Below, one piece after another: positions 56,715 to 64,000 of a stretch of 64,000 nucleotides of DNA. Every line of letters begins with the position of its first letter. The first letter of the stretch is position 1. This DNA comes from a bacterium (lineage in GTDB: Bacteria; Cyanobacteriota; Vampirovibrionia; Obscuribacterales; Obscuribacteraceae). The translations under genes were made by a program, and so were the position numbers. A model generated the notes under the pieces. That model had not been told where the DNA came from, did not search any database, and saw only the letters and a list, made by a program, of their open reading frames with translations. The stretch covers positions 301,080 to 365,079 of the forward strand of contig JAGOSY010000001.1 in NCBI GenBank assembly GCA_018062085.1. Direction: 5' to 3'.

Positions 56715-56756
56715 CAACCGTTGCTGTCTGGCTTTTCCAGCCCGTACAGTTTAAAT

Positions 56757-56828
56757 TGGGGCGTCGCCAAGTGGTAAGGCATCTGGTTTTGGTCCAGACA
56801 TTCCGAGGTTCGAATCCTTGCGCCCCAG
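56757..56828 (+). tRNA. tRNA-Gln (anticodon UUG)
   Basis: The gene folds as a cloverleaf: acceptor TGGGGCG pairs with CGCCCCA, the anticodon stem is TCTGG/CCAGA with loop TTTTGGT (anticodon TTG), and the T-arm has GGTTCGAATCC. The 3' CCA is not encoded. Confidence 0.96.
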
Positions 56829-56886
56829 TTTCATCTTTTCATCCAGAAAAGTTCTACATGTTCATTAAAAAGGAATTGAGCGGGTT

Positions 56887-57474
56887 ATGGAGAAAATCAA
56901 ACTAGGCGTCGCCAAACGCGAAGCCAAAACCCCGAAACAATTGAGACGCGAAGGCAACGTGCCTGCGACTCTTTATGGTCGTGGTATTCCCTCTGAGAGC
57001 TTGCAAATCAATGCTCGTGAGTTTGGTCGCCTTCCAGCTGCCGCTTACTCGCACATGATTGAGCTTGAATCTCCAGAAGGAACAGTCAACGCCATCATCA
57101 GACAAGTTGCCAGACGTTCGACTCAAGATTTCGTCTACAACATCGAACTCTACAAAGTCGATCTGCAACGCAAAGTTTCAGTGACCGTTCCAATTAAATT
57201 CATCGGCGCGTCGCTCGCTGTCAAAGCTGGCGCCAAGCTCGAAGAGAACTATCAAGAAGCCAATATTGAATGTCTACCAGCTGAAATTCCAGATTACATC
57301 GAAGTAGACCTCACGGCCCTAGAAGTAGTCGAAGCAGCCATTCACTTCGGCCAAGTAAAATTGCCCGCTGGAATCACTATTCTCAACCCACACGACGAGA
57401 TTGTGGTCAAAGTTGTCGCCCCTAAAGTTGTTGCCCCAACTGCCAAAGAAGCAGCTGCCGCAGCCGCTAAATAG
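56887..57474 (+). CDS. rplY: 50S ribosomal protein bL25 (Ctc form)
   Basis: bL25 binds 5S rRNA. The N-terminal 90 residues are the RNA-binding domain (REAKTPKQLRREGNVPATLYG). The rest is the TL5/Ctc C-terminal domain (KVSVTVPIKFIG and QEANIECLPAEIPDYIEVDL), followed by an Ala/Lys-rich end. It has 195 residues. It lies 58 bases after tRNA-Gln and is followed by a terminator, so the tRNA and this gene may share a transcript. Confidence 0.95.
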   Translation: MEKIKLGVAKREAKTPKQLRREGNVPATLYGRGIPSESLQINAREFGRLPAAAYSHMIELESPEGTVNAIIRQVARRSTQDFVYNIELYKVDLQRKVSVTVPIKFIGASLAVKAGAKLEENYQEANIECLPAEIPDYIEVDLTALEVVEAAIHFGQVKLPAGITILNPHDEIVVKVVAPKVVAPTAKEAAAAAAK

Positions 57475-57495
57475 AGCGCTAACTGAAAAATTAAG

Positions 57496-57524
57496 AACGC
57501 CGGCCATTTGGTCGGCGTTTTTTT
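57496..57524 (+). terminator. intrinsic terminator of rplY
   Basis: Ten-base arms (57496-57505 and 57510-57519, one G-T pair) with an ATTT loop are followed by a T-run. It lies 21 bases after the stop codon. Confidence 0.88.
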
Positions 57525-57710
57525 GTGTCTATATGGGCCGACCTAGTGAAAAGCCTGAATAGATATCGGGAATGCCCGGGTATGTTGTTAGTCACTAACC
57601 TGAAACAATTGATCCATGCACTTAATTAAAATCACCGCAGCCAGATAGCGGACCATTAGATGTGGAATTCACGTTCGATCCGAAATTAGAGCAAGCGACC
57701 AAGGAGCAAA

Positions 57711-58526
57711 ATGATGGACACTGAGCCAGTTTTTGTAAAATCAGACAGCTTGCTCGACCGGGCTTTCGTCGAAACCCCTTGCCCGACAACCTGGGACAAA
57801 ATGAAAGGCTCCGACAGCGTGCGCTTTTGCCACCTCTGCCATCTCAATGTCTACAACATCGCCAACCTCACTGACAAAGAAGCAGAGGAGGTACTTAGTA
57901 AAGGCAAAGAGGGCGGCCGGGTTTGCGCGCTGCTTTATCGTCGCCCCGACGGCACCATCGTCACTGACAATTGTCCTCGAGCCTTGCGCAAAGTTCGCGA
58001 CGCCTCAAAATGGCTCAAAGCCAAAATTATTGCAGCCACAACGTTGGCGATTTCATTTTTGTCTCCCGTCGCGGCTCAAAGCCAAGAAACTAATGCCAAA
58101 GATGCAAACACAAATGAGATAAAAGCCAAAAACACCAATCAAAATAGCTGCACCGGTCCCAAAACCGGCAACGTGGTGGTAAAGCCCATAGAGACCAAAC
58201 GCAGCACAGGCAGGCCAGACATTCCCTTACCAGGTGGCATCGCCTTCCTCCCCAGCCCACACGACTACTATGCTTCCAAGATTTTTGTCGCCGTCAATGC
58301 TGCTGGCAAGAAACGAGGTTTAGTAGCGCCATTTCCCTCTGTAAAATTTGCTATTAAGGCCGATGGCAGCGTAGAAAATATTGCCATCAAAGAAAGTAGT
58401 GGCGACAAGAAAAAAGACAAAATCGCTCTCAAAGCAGTAAAAGAATCTGCACCATTTGCTAAGCCACCAGAAGGTAGCGCACTACCGCTAAAATTAGAAT
58501 ATCGCTTTACTCAAGAAAGACTATAA
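57711..58526 (+). CDS. five-Cys domain protein with TonB-like C-terminus (paralogue 1)
   Basis: I do not recognise the N-terminal domain. It has cysteines at 24, 40, 43, 72 and 88, with the motifs ETPCPTTWDKM, RFCHLCHLNVYNI and YRRPDGTIVTDNCPR. A transmembrane helix follows (about 103-122), so the Cys domain is probably cytoplasmic. The periplasmic part ends in a TonB-C-like domain (about 190-271: PSVKFAIKADGSVENIAIKE). AAGGAG lies upstream of two adjacent ATG codons; the second has better spacing. It heads a three-gene cluster of paralogues without ExbB or ExbD nearby. Confidence 0.8.
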   Translation: MMDTEPVFVKSDSLLDRAFVETPCPTTWDKMKGSDSVRFCHLCHLNVYNIANLTDKEAEEVLSKGKEGGRVCALLYRRPDGTIVTDNCPRALRKVRDASKWLKAKIIAATTLAISFLSPVAAQSQETNAKDANTNEIKAKNTNQNSCTGPKTGNVVVKPIETKRSTGRPDIPLPGGIAFLPSPHDYYASKIFVAVNAAGKKRGLVAPFPSVKFAIKADGSVENIAIKESSGDKKKDKIALKAVKESAPFAKPPEGSALPLKLEYRFTQERL

Positions 58527-58537
58527 AGAGGCATACT

Positions 58538-59332
58538 ATGAATTGCAATAAGTCAGAGTCAACCGAAGCAGTAGAAACATTTTTACAGCCGGCCCAACTT
58601 AAAGACCGGGCCTTCATCGAAATACCCTGCCCAACTAGCTGGGACAATATGACCGGCAACGACAGTGTGCGTTTTTGCGGTCAATGCAGCCTCAACGTTT
58701 ACAATATTTCCAGCATGACAGACAAAGAAGCAGAAGCGGTCTTTGCCAAAGGTAAGAACGGAGAGCGGCTCTGTGCCCGCCTCTATCGCCGCCCGGACGG
58801 CACAGTCATGACTGACAATTGTCCGCGGGCCTTGCGCAGAATTCGCAATGTCTCAAAATGGCTGCAAACAAAAATAGTTGCTTGCTTTGGCTTGCTGCTC
58901 TCTCTAGGCGCTCCTGCTCAAGCTGAGAGCCCAGACAAGGGCACCGGCAAAAGTGGTTCGCCAACTTCAAAATGTGCACCGATTGATGCACCACAAAATA
59001 AAGACAAATCAAATAAAGATAAATCTGGCGCAGATAAAACAACAAAAGGCTCCAGTCAGTTGATGCCAACTATGGGTGCTGTCAGGGTGCCAGCACCAGT
59101 CGAGCAGGCAGAACTAGGAAAAATAGCAGCACCATCTACGGTTACACCCGTTAAAGTCGAACCTCATAAAGGCGAACCACAAAAAGTAGACTCAAAAAAA
59201 GTAGAACCCAGCGCTACCAAGTCTCAAGAGAAACAACCTGGGGGTGCTCCTCTTACACACAAGATGGGTCGGATTAGAGTAGAACCAGCTGCCAAGCCAG
59301 CGACAGCTCCTAAAGATGAAAAGGCTAAGTAA
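58538..59332 (+). CDS. five-Cys domain membrane protein (paralogue 2, no TonB domain)
   Basis: The N-terminal domain matches paralogue 1 with the same cysteine spacing (Cys31, 47, 50, 79, 95). A membrane helix follows (about 110-127). The remainder is low-complexity Lys/Pro/Ser-rich sequence with two related short motifs, MGAVRVPAPV and MGRIRVEPAA, and there is no TonB-like end. It starts 11 bases after paralogue 1 with AGAGG upstream. It may have lost the C-terminal domain, or act as a partner of the other two. Confidence 0.78.
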   Translation: MNCNKSESTEAVETFLQPAQLKDRAFIEIPCPTSWDNMTGNDSVRFCGQCSLNVYNISSMTDKEAEAVFAKGKNGERLCARLYRRPDGTVMTDNCPRALRRIRNVSKWLQTKIVACFGLLLSLGAPAQAESPDKGTGKSGSPTSKCAPIDAPQNKDKSNKDKSGADKTTKGSSQLMPTMGAVRVPAPVEQAELGKIAAPSTVTPVKVEPHKGEPQKVDSKKVEPSATKSQEKQPGGAPLTHKMGRIRVEPAAKPATAPKDEKAK

Positions 59333-59333
59333 A

Positions 59334-60269
59334 ATGCTCAACAACGAAAATGATCAACCGCTTGAAATAGCAGTAGAAATATTCGCTAAGCCAAATCTTC
59401 TCAGCCAAGCTTTCATTGAGACTCCCTGCGAAAGCAGCTGGGATAAAATGACCGGCAACGATAGTGTGCGTTTCTGTGGTCAATGCAGCCTCAACGTCTA
59501 CAACGTCGCAAATCTCACCGACAAAGAAGCAGAAGCAGTATTTGCTAAAGGTCGCGAGCAAGGTCGTGTCTGCGCCAGGCTTTATCGCCGCCCTGACGGC
59601 ACCATCATGACCGACAATTGCCCGCGCTCACTGCGTAAAATTCGAGATGCTTCCCGCTGGCTTAAAACCAAAATTGTCGCTGGCTTCGCCCTTACACTTT
59701 CGCTATTTACTCCGGCCCAAGCTGAAGAATCAAAAAAGGTTCAAGCGAAAGATCTGACACCGAAAGAAGGCAAGAAGTTCACGCTTGGTGATGTATACGT
59801 GCCACCGAAGGCTGAGCCACTGCCAGTCAAAATGGGTGAGGTCTATGTGCCGCCAAAATCGACAAAGGTTACGTCTGCGACAAACGGGTCTACTAGTTCA
59901 GGCCAGGCAACCAGCACGCCTGGCACTGCGCCGAACAACAGCAAGGGAGTGAAAGCTGTTCCAGATCAATCCGCAATGGCTGGTGGCTTATCATTTAGAC
60001 CGGACGATTTCACATCGTACAAGAATGAAATAACCAATTCTCTCCAACTAAAATGGAAAGCTAAGGGTATTTCAGCGCCGTTTCCCAAGGTGCAATTCAA
60101 AATTGACGAGCAAGGCAAAGTATCTGCCCTCAAGATTGTCACCAGCTCAGGCAATAAAGAAACAGACAGTGTTGCTCTCAAAGCTATTTCTGCAGCGGCT
60201 CCTTTCCCCAGACCGCCACTTGGGGCGAGCCTGCCGTATGAAGTACAGGTAGGGGCCGGAGCGCAGTAG
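59334..60269 (+). CDS. five-Cys domain protein with TonB-like C-terminus (paralogue 3)
   Basis: Same plan as paralogue 1: Cys32, 48, 51, 80 and 96, a membrane helix at about 103-120, a Pro/Lys-rich linker with two copies of (D/E)VYVPPK, and a TonB-C-like domain (about 220-311) with PKVQFKIDEQGKVSALKIV and APFPRPPLG. I start it at ATG 59334, one base after the stop of paralogue 2, because AAGG lies 9 bases upstream; a frame from 59316 overlaps. The TonB-like end suggests contact with an outer-membrane or periplasmic partner. Confidence 0.8.
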   Translation: MLNNENDQPLEIAVEIFAKPNLLSQAFIETPCESSWDKMTGNDSVRFCGQCSLNVYNVANLTDKEAEAVFAKGREQGRVCARLYRRPDGTIMTDNCPRSLRKIRDASRWLKTKIVAGFALTLSLFTPAQAEESKKVQAKDLTPKEGKKFTLGDVYVPPKAEPLPVKMGEVYVPPKSTKVTSATNGSTSSGQATSTPGTAPNNSKGVKAVPDQSAMAGGLSFRPDDFTSYKNEITNSLQLKWKAKGISAPFPKVQFKIDEQGKVSALKIVTSSGNKETDSVALKAISAAAPFPRPPLGASLPYEVQVGAGAQ

Positions 60270-60300
60270 AGAGCATTTGCCGAAGCAAAACTTGCTCCAA

Positions 60301-60519
60301 CTACTCCTTACTCTCTGGCACAACAGCTGCTGCAGCATCAAAACCAATTTTGCTATGGGTGCCATCACAAAATGGTTTGTTGACGGAAGCGCCACAACGA
60401 CAAAGGGCACAAGGCTGTCTAGGCACTGCTATGGCATTACCTTCATGATCTTTCAACTCGAAGGGGCCATCCACAAGTAGCGGTCCATTCAACTTCACCG
60501 TGATCTTGACTTCAGACAT
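60301..60519 (-). CDS. CDGSH iron-sulfur protein
   Basis: This is a 72-residue protein with the CDGSH-type [2Fe-2S] site CRCGASVNKPFCDGTH (Cys40, Cys42, Cys51, His55). An additional Cys lies at 37. The N-terminal half is a small beta region (VKITVKLNGPLLVDG). The ATG at 60519 has GGAGAG seven bases upstream; a longer frame to 60573 is unlikely. It is convergent with the five-Cys cluster. Role in redox or Fe-S transfer is likely but not shown. Confidence 0.88.
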   Translation of the reverse strand: MSEVKITVKLNGPLLVDGPFELKDHEGNAIAVPRQPCALCRCGASVNKPFCDGTHSKIGFDAAAAVVPESKE

Positions 60520-60575
60520 ATTCACTCTCCATTCTAATTGCTGTCTTGTAGAGGTTAGCAGAAGCGCCGACAAAA

Positions 60576-61553
60576 CTACCGTGTCACTGGTGCAAACATG
60601 GTGTCATTAAAAGAATCAGGCTTGGTTGTCTTTTTTTTGCTACCGAAGGCAACGGCCGGAAAAGCGAGCCTTATACGCTGCTGCTCTTTCACTGAGTACT
60701 TATAGAATGACTTAGGTAGCTTGATACTGACCAAGTGAAGCTTGCCCAGCTGTTCTAGCCCTTGCACCGAAATACTGGTTTCACCTAGCCATAAGGTCTT
60801 TAGCTTAGTGAGCTTCAAGAGGAACGGCACGACTTTGTCATCGAGGCGATAATTGTAATCAATATCAAGCAATTGTAAATCTCTGCACTTACTAAGATGC
60901 TCGATGCCAACCATAGACAAGTCAACTCTGACAAGACCAAGCCTTTGAAGTTGGGGAAAATCTTTCAACCAGCGCAGACTTTCGTTGTTAACGACAACAT
61001 TGCTCAAGCGGAATGCTTCCAGTTTCTTGCATGCCAACAACTTGGGCAAACAGGTACCAGAAACCTTACTCTCGCAAGCTGTGAGCATCTGCAATTGGGG
61101 CATTGCTGGCAGTTGCGATAATCCCTTATCGCTTGCATCAGAATTGTCCAAATCAATTCCCTTCAATGAGGAAATATGGCCGAGATAGGGAATTGCTCGA
61201 TCGCAAAAAGCATCTTCTTCATCGGCCATTGACAAGAAGCTCAACTCAACAAAATCGAAAGCATCTCGCGGCAATTTCAAAAGGCATTCAGGATGCTGAT
61301 AGAAAGTGCCGTTGGGGGCAAACTTGATTTGCTTGCCCGCCGGCAATTTGACCAGCCCACGCGCTTCGGCAACCAAACTTCCCTTGCAGTTGCCAAATAT
61401 TTCGGGAACCCCCTTTAAGGCCATTAGATTGCCGACAGAATAGCTAGGAGAAAATGGCAGAACACGCTCGCCTGCCTCAGCATTGCCTCGGTGAGCACCG
61501 GTAAAAAATAGCGCCAGCAAACAAGTAGCAGCAGTAGCAAGCTTAGCAAACAT
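60576..61553 (-). CDS. secreted leucine-rich-repeat protein
   Basis: A signal peptide (about residues 1-26, ending near GNAEA) precedes about seven leucine-rich repeats of some 23 residues, such as LKGIDLDNSDASDKGLSQLP and LKTLWLGETSISVQGLEQL. The C-terminal part is basic. LRR arrays bind proteins; the partner is unknown. The start is ATG 61553; a GTG at 61589 opens the frame further. It lies 56 bases upstream of the CDGSH gene on the same strand. Confidence 0.8.
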   Translation of the reverse strand: MFAKLATAATCLLALFFTGAHRGNAEAGERVLPFSPSYSVGNLMALKGVPEIFGNCKGSLVAEARGLVKLPAGKQIKFAPNGTFYQHPECLLKLPRDAFDFVELSFLSMADEEDAFCDRAIPYLGHISSLKGIDLDNSDASDKGLSQLPAMPQLQMLTACESKVSGTCLPKLLACKKLEAFRLSNVVVNNESLRWLKDFPQLQRLGLVRVDLSMVGIEHLSKCRDLQLLDIDYNYRLDDKVVPFLLKLTKLKTLWLGETSISVQGLEQLGKLHLVSIKLPKSFYKYSVKEQQRIRLAFPAVAFGSKKKTTKPDSFNDTMFAPVTR

Positions 61554-61717
61554 ACTCAACGGAGGTTTTCTGTGCAATCTTTGGCTCACGTCTAGAGGAT
61601 TGGTGACTAGTGCAGATTAGCAGAAGCGTGACCAATCTCCATCACTTCTTTGAAAATATCCGAATCGGATCAACTAAAATCTATTAAGATCAACCAAAAG
61701 CAAACAAAAGCAACCAA

Positions 61718-63010
61718 ATGAAACTCGCTGCCACAAGCCTTTTACTGACAATTAGCAGTCTGTCATTGCTGAGCAGTGCAGCTGCAGCCAAACCGCAACA
61801 TGTAAGCACAGTGAAGCATGAAAGCAGTGTGAAGCATGGAAGTACTGCGCAGCAAGAAGGCACAACTCAGCACGAAACACCTGACACAGCTCAAGATACA
61901 AGCGCAGAAGAGAAAATCGCAGCCGGTGAGCAGGCCCGCCGACAAGGCAATTATCCACAAGCTCAAAGTCAAATAAAGCTCGGCCTTAGCCAAATCCAGA
62001 ACAGCCAAAATCCTTCACCGGAGAGGCTGGCCGCGGCATATAACTATTTGGCTTTGCTCAATAACAGCATGGGCCAATATGCAGACTCAGAACAAAACGC
62101 CAGAAGAGCCCTGTCTTTGGGCCGACAGGCTAAACTTAGCGAAACCATTTTAGCCAGGCATCGAGTTGTGCTCGCTAATGCACTAAGGCAACAAGGCAAA
62201 TATCCCGAAGCTCAAAGCAACTTAGAAAAAGCCATCGCCACTCTAAAACCTTCAAACCACGACAAAGAGTTATTTGCCACCGCCACAAATAATTTAGGCG
62301 CACTATATTTTTGGATGGGCAACTATCAGCAAGCCATCACTATTTTAAAACGCGGACTAGCTCTGCGATTAGCTATAGCGGCTGGCGACAAGGAAAACCT
62401 AGATAATGAGAACCTAGATAATGAGAACCTAGATATTGCCAACTCATATTTAGACCTAGGCTGTACTGAATTTAAACTAGGTCAGAACGCCAAGGCAAAA
62501 GAACATTTATCTCTAGCTTTAGCAATCAGAAAAAACAGACTCGGAGATGATCATCCTGAAACATTGAATGCCATGGCCAATCTTGCTGCACTGCTAGACG
62601 CCAGTGGCGCAGCAGCTGACTCACAGAAATCACTAAACTTGCTGCAACAAGTTGTAAAAAGTGGTGGCAAAAAACTAGATGCTCATCATCCAGATCTCAT
62701 TCGCTATCAGCAAGAATATGCTGAAGCCCTAACCAATCAAGCCAGTCGGCTATCCACTAAAGGACAGCAACAGCAAGCACTTGAGGCCATACAGCAGGCA
62801 ATTAAGCTGAGAGAAACAACGAGCAAAACTTTAGGACACAAAGATATTTCTTACGCCATCGCCTTGGCCAACGCCGCTACGATTTTAAAGCGTTTGGGTA
62901 AGCCACAGGAAAGCAAAACAATGCTTATCAAAGCCAAAACCGTGCTAGATGGCCTACCGCAATCAGTTCAACAATCGCCTGAAGGCAAAGCTATTCGTAA
63001 GTCAAACTAA
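61718..63010 (+). CDS. secreted TPR protein
   Basis: Signal peptide in the first 24 residues (ending AAAAK), then a His/Thr/Gln-rich linker with short repeats (KHESS, KHGST), then about eight kinesin-light-chain-type TPRs up to residue 420. A short repeat ENLDN near residues 227-240 comes from a 15-base tandem repeat (62396-62440). No Shine-Dalgarno sequence is visible; the leader has two GATCAAC(C/T)AAAA repeats. Function unknown. Confidence 0.8.
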   Translation: MKLAATSLLLTISSLSLLSSAAAAKPQHVSTVKHESSVKHGSTAQQEGTTQHETPDTAQDTSAEEKIAAGEQARRQGNYPQAQSQIKLGLSQIQNSQNPSPERLAAAYNYLALLNNSMGQYADSEQNARRALSLGRQAKLSETILARHRVVLANALRQQGKYPEAQSNLEKAIATLKPSNHDKELFATATNNLGALYFWMGNYQQAITILKRGLALRLAIAAGDKENLDNENLDNENLDIANSYLDLGCTEFKLGQNAKAKEHLSLALAIRKNRLGDDHPETLNAMANLAALLDASGAAADSQKSLNLLQQVVKSGGKKLDAHHPDLIRYQQEYAEALTNQASRLSTKGQQQQALEAIQQAIKLRETTSKTLGHKDISYAIALANAATILKRLGKPQESKTMLIKAKTVLDGLPQSVQQSPEGKAIRKSN

Positions 63011-63018
63011 TAGTATCA

Positions 63019-63657
63019 CTAGATTTTGAGTAGCTTGGCAGGCGCAACCCCAATTCTCAAATCGTTGCGATCCCAGCCCCCACGATCAAGCGGAGCGGCA
63101 AGAGAATTTGGCGACGAGCCACCACCAGACGTCACCACTTTGGCATTTTGATTCGAATTGCTTTGGCCACTCATAGCGATTGGCGCATTGTCAGGATTTT
63201 CCATGGTGCTTTCACTAGACAGAGAAAAGGCCATTGGAGCATTTAATCCAGGCACACTAGCACCGAACAACGGGATGCTTATAGTCGGTTGGCAAACCAC
63301 CGAGGTCTGCACCATGGCAATGCGATCGGTGACGTTTCCGGTGGTCTGACCATCGCGATACGAAACAGTCGTTTGTGGATAGCCCTCGGCTCTTACAAAC
63401 TTGCCCATACCAGCCAACCACTTGTCGGTAATATCTTTGCAGACAGGCCCATTCAAGCTTACAGCATCATTCATATGCACTAGCGATGCCTCATGCACCT
63501 GATTGTAATTTAGCACCATACAAAGGCAGTAAGAGACCCCTAGAATTAGCATATTGAGAAGTGGGAAGAAGAAACAAATAAGCAAAATACCAAGAGCTGG
63601 ACCAAACTCAGTTATGGCGCTGCCGCTGGTTCCACGAATCTGCCGACCTATTCTCAC
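63019..63657 (-). CDS. TadE-like pseudopilin-type membrane protein
   Basis: One N-terminal membrane helix (about residues 17-45 of the longest frame) is preceded by GSAITEFGPALG, which resembles the TadE/TadG motif with its conserved Glu. The extracytoplasmic part has a cysteine pair and a Pro/Gly/Asn-rich end. I chose GTG 63657, with GGGGGG eight bases upstream and two bases after the stop of the next gene; GTG 63663, overlapping that stop, is the alternative. The second half is almost the same as in the adjacent truncated gene. Confidence 0.68.
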   Translation of the reverse strand: MRIGRQIRGTSGSAITEFGPALGILLICFFFPLLNMLILGVSYCLCMVLNYNQVHEASLVHMNDAVSLNGPVCKDITDKWLAGMGKFVRAEGYPQTTVSYRDGQTTGNVTDRIAMVQTSVVCQPTISIPLFGASVPGLNAPMAFSLSSESTMENPDNAPIAMSGQSNSNQNAKVVTSGGGSSPNSLAAPLDRGGWDRNDLRIGVAPAKLLKI

Positions 63658-63659
63658 AA

Positions 63660-64000
63660 TCACTTCCCCCCAGAGCCCAGCAAGCAACAACGATGTACGG
63701 CGATTCTCAAATTATTACCGTCCCAGCCACCGCGCGGCAATGGCTTAGCTAAAGCATTGACTTGACTTCCAGCAGCAGCGCCCTGACCAGAACCTGCAAT
63801 CTTGGCGTTCTGATTTTGACTATTTTGCCCGCTCTGTCCATTCTGGCCATTCATACTTATAGGTGCGTTATCTGGATTTTCCATGGTGCTCTCACTGGAA
63901 ACAGAGAAGGCCATGGGTGCATTCAAACCCGGCACGCTGACGCCAAACAAAGGAATGCTCAAAGTCGGTTGGCAAACCACCGAGGTGTGCACCACGGCAA
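63660..64000 (-). CDS. TadE-like protein paralogue (partial, cut by window edge)
   Basis: The visible 113 residues are the C-terminal part of a protein nearly the same as that encoded at 63019-63657: HTSVVCQPTLSIPLFG, SVPGLNAPMAFS, ESTMENPDNAPI and PRGGWDGNNLRI all recur. The start lies beyond base 64000. The stop is two bases before the downstream GTG, so the two are translated together. They could be minor pilins or surface proteins of a Tad-type system. Confidence 0.68.
   Translation of the reverse strand, partial: AVVHTSVVCQPTLSIPLFGVSVPGLNAPMAFSVSSESTMENPDNAPISMNGQNGQSGQNSQNQNAKIAGSGQGAAAGSQVNALAKPLPRGGWDGNNLRIAVHRCCLLGSGGK

Overview
The window looks like chromosomal DNA of a Gram-negative (two-membrane), respiring, heterotrophic bacterium of moderate GC. 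A 3-deoxy-octulosonate-phosphate synthase and an MCE/MlaE pair point to an outer membrane with LPS; nuoABCD points to a complex I. A divergent SufR-type regulator facing a sufCBD operon, the many TPR proteins and the absence of any photosynthesis gene make a non-photosynthetic relative of Cyanobacteria (Vampirovibrionia/Melainabacteria, Obscuribacter-like) the best guess. That placement is an inference from gene content only. No phage, insertion sequence or CRISPR array was seen.

Layout. 1-2.8 kb: nuoA-B-C-D on the minus strand, nuoD running off the left edge. 3.2-6.3 kb: RNase III, a small secreted coiled-coil protein, ribosomal protein S1. 6.4-8.6 kb: an MlaE-like permease and MCE protein pair without an ATPase. 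8.8-12.3 kb: a GAF/HD-GYP-like protein with a long Pro-Ala linker and a small secreted protein. 12.7-19.0 kb: a compact six-gene operon (membrane protein, DUF4129, DUF4350, MoxR ATPase, DUF58, TPR). 19.0-29.8 kb: a LuxR-type GAF/PAS regulator, an HExxH protein, a stand-alone PxpA-like protein, an ECF sigma/anti-sigma/LTxxQ stress module, a secreted CX5R phosphatase-like protein and TPR proteins. 30.1-35.7 kb: a tandem duplicated membrane-TPR gene, one copy interrupted by a single in-frame TGA, and an aspartyl-protease/TPR fusion. 35.7-43.4 kb: kdsA, a DUF167 protein, a GH57 glucan enzyme, pyruvate kinase, a WG-repeat protein and a double RDD membrane protein. 43.4-51.9 kb: sufR divergent from sufC-B-D-Rieske-S-U-T and a nucleoside hydrolase. 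52-57.5 kb: a kinesin-light-chain-like TPR protein, Mrp, RecN, tRNA-Gln and ribosomal protein bL25. 57.7-60.3 kb: three paralogous genes with an invariant five-cysteine N-terminal domain and, in two of them, a TonB-like C-terminal domain. 60.3-64 kb: a CDGSH protein, a leucine-rich-repeat protein, another TPR protein and two tandem TadE-like genes, the second cut by the window edge.

How the parts fit. The suf block is a full Fe-S assembly unit (SufBCD scaffold/ATPase, SufS desulfurase, SufU, SufT, with Mrp nearby) and would serve the Fe-S-rich complex I subunits and the Rieske and CDGSH proteins also encoded here. The sigma factor, membrane anti-sigma factor and Spy-like protein form an envelope-stress circuit. 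The least familiar parts are the five-Cys/TonB triad, the ATPase-less Mla pair with an eroded coupling segment, the two-lobed DTG protease fused to TPRs and the eroded HD-GYP protein. Start codons other than ATG (GTG, TTG) preceded by good Shine-Dalgarno sequences are common, so several starts below differ from the longest reading frame.
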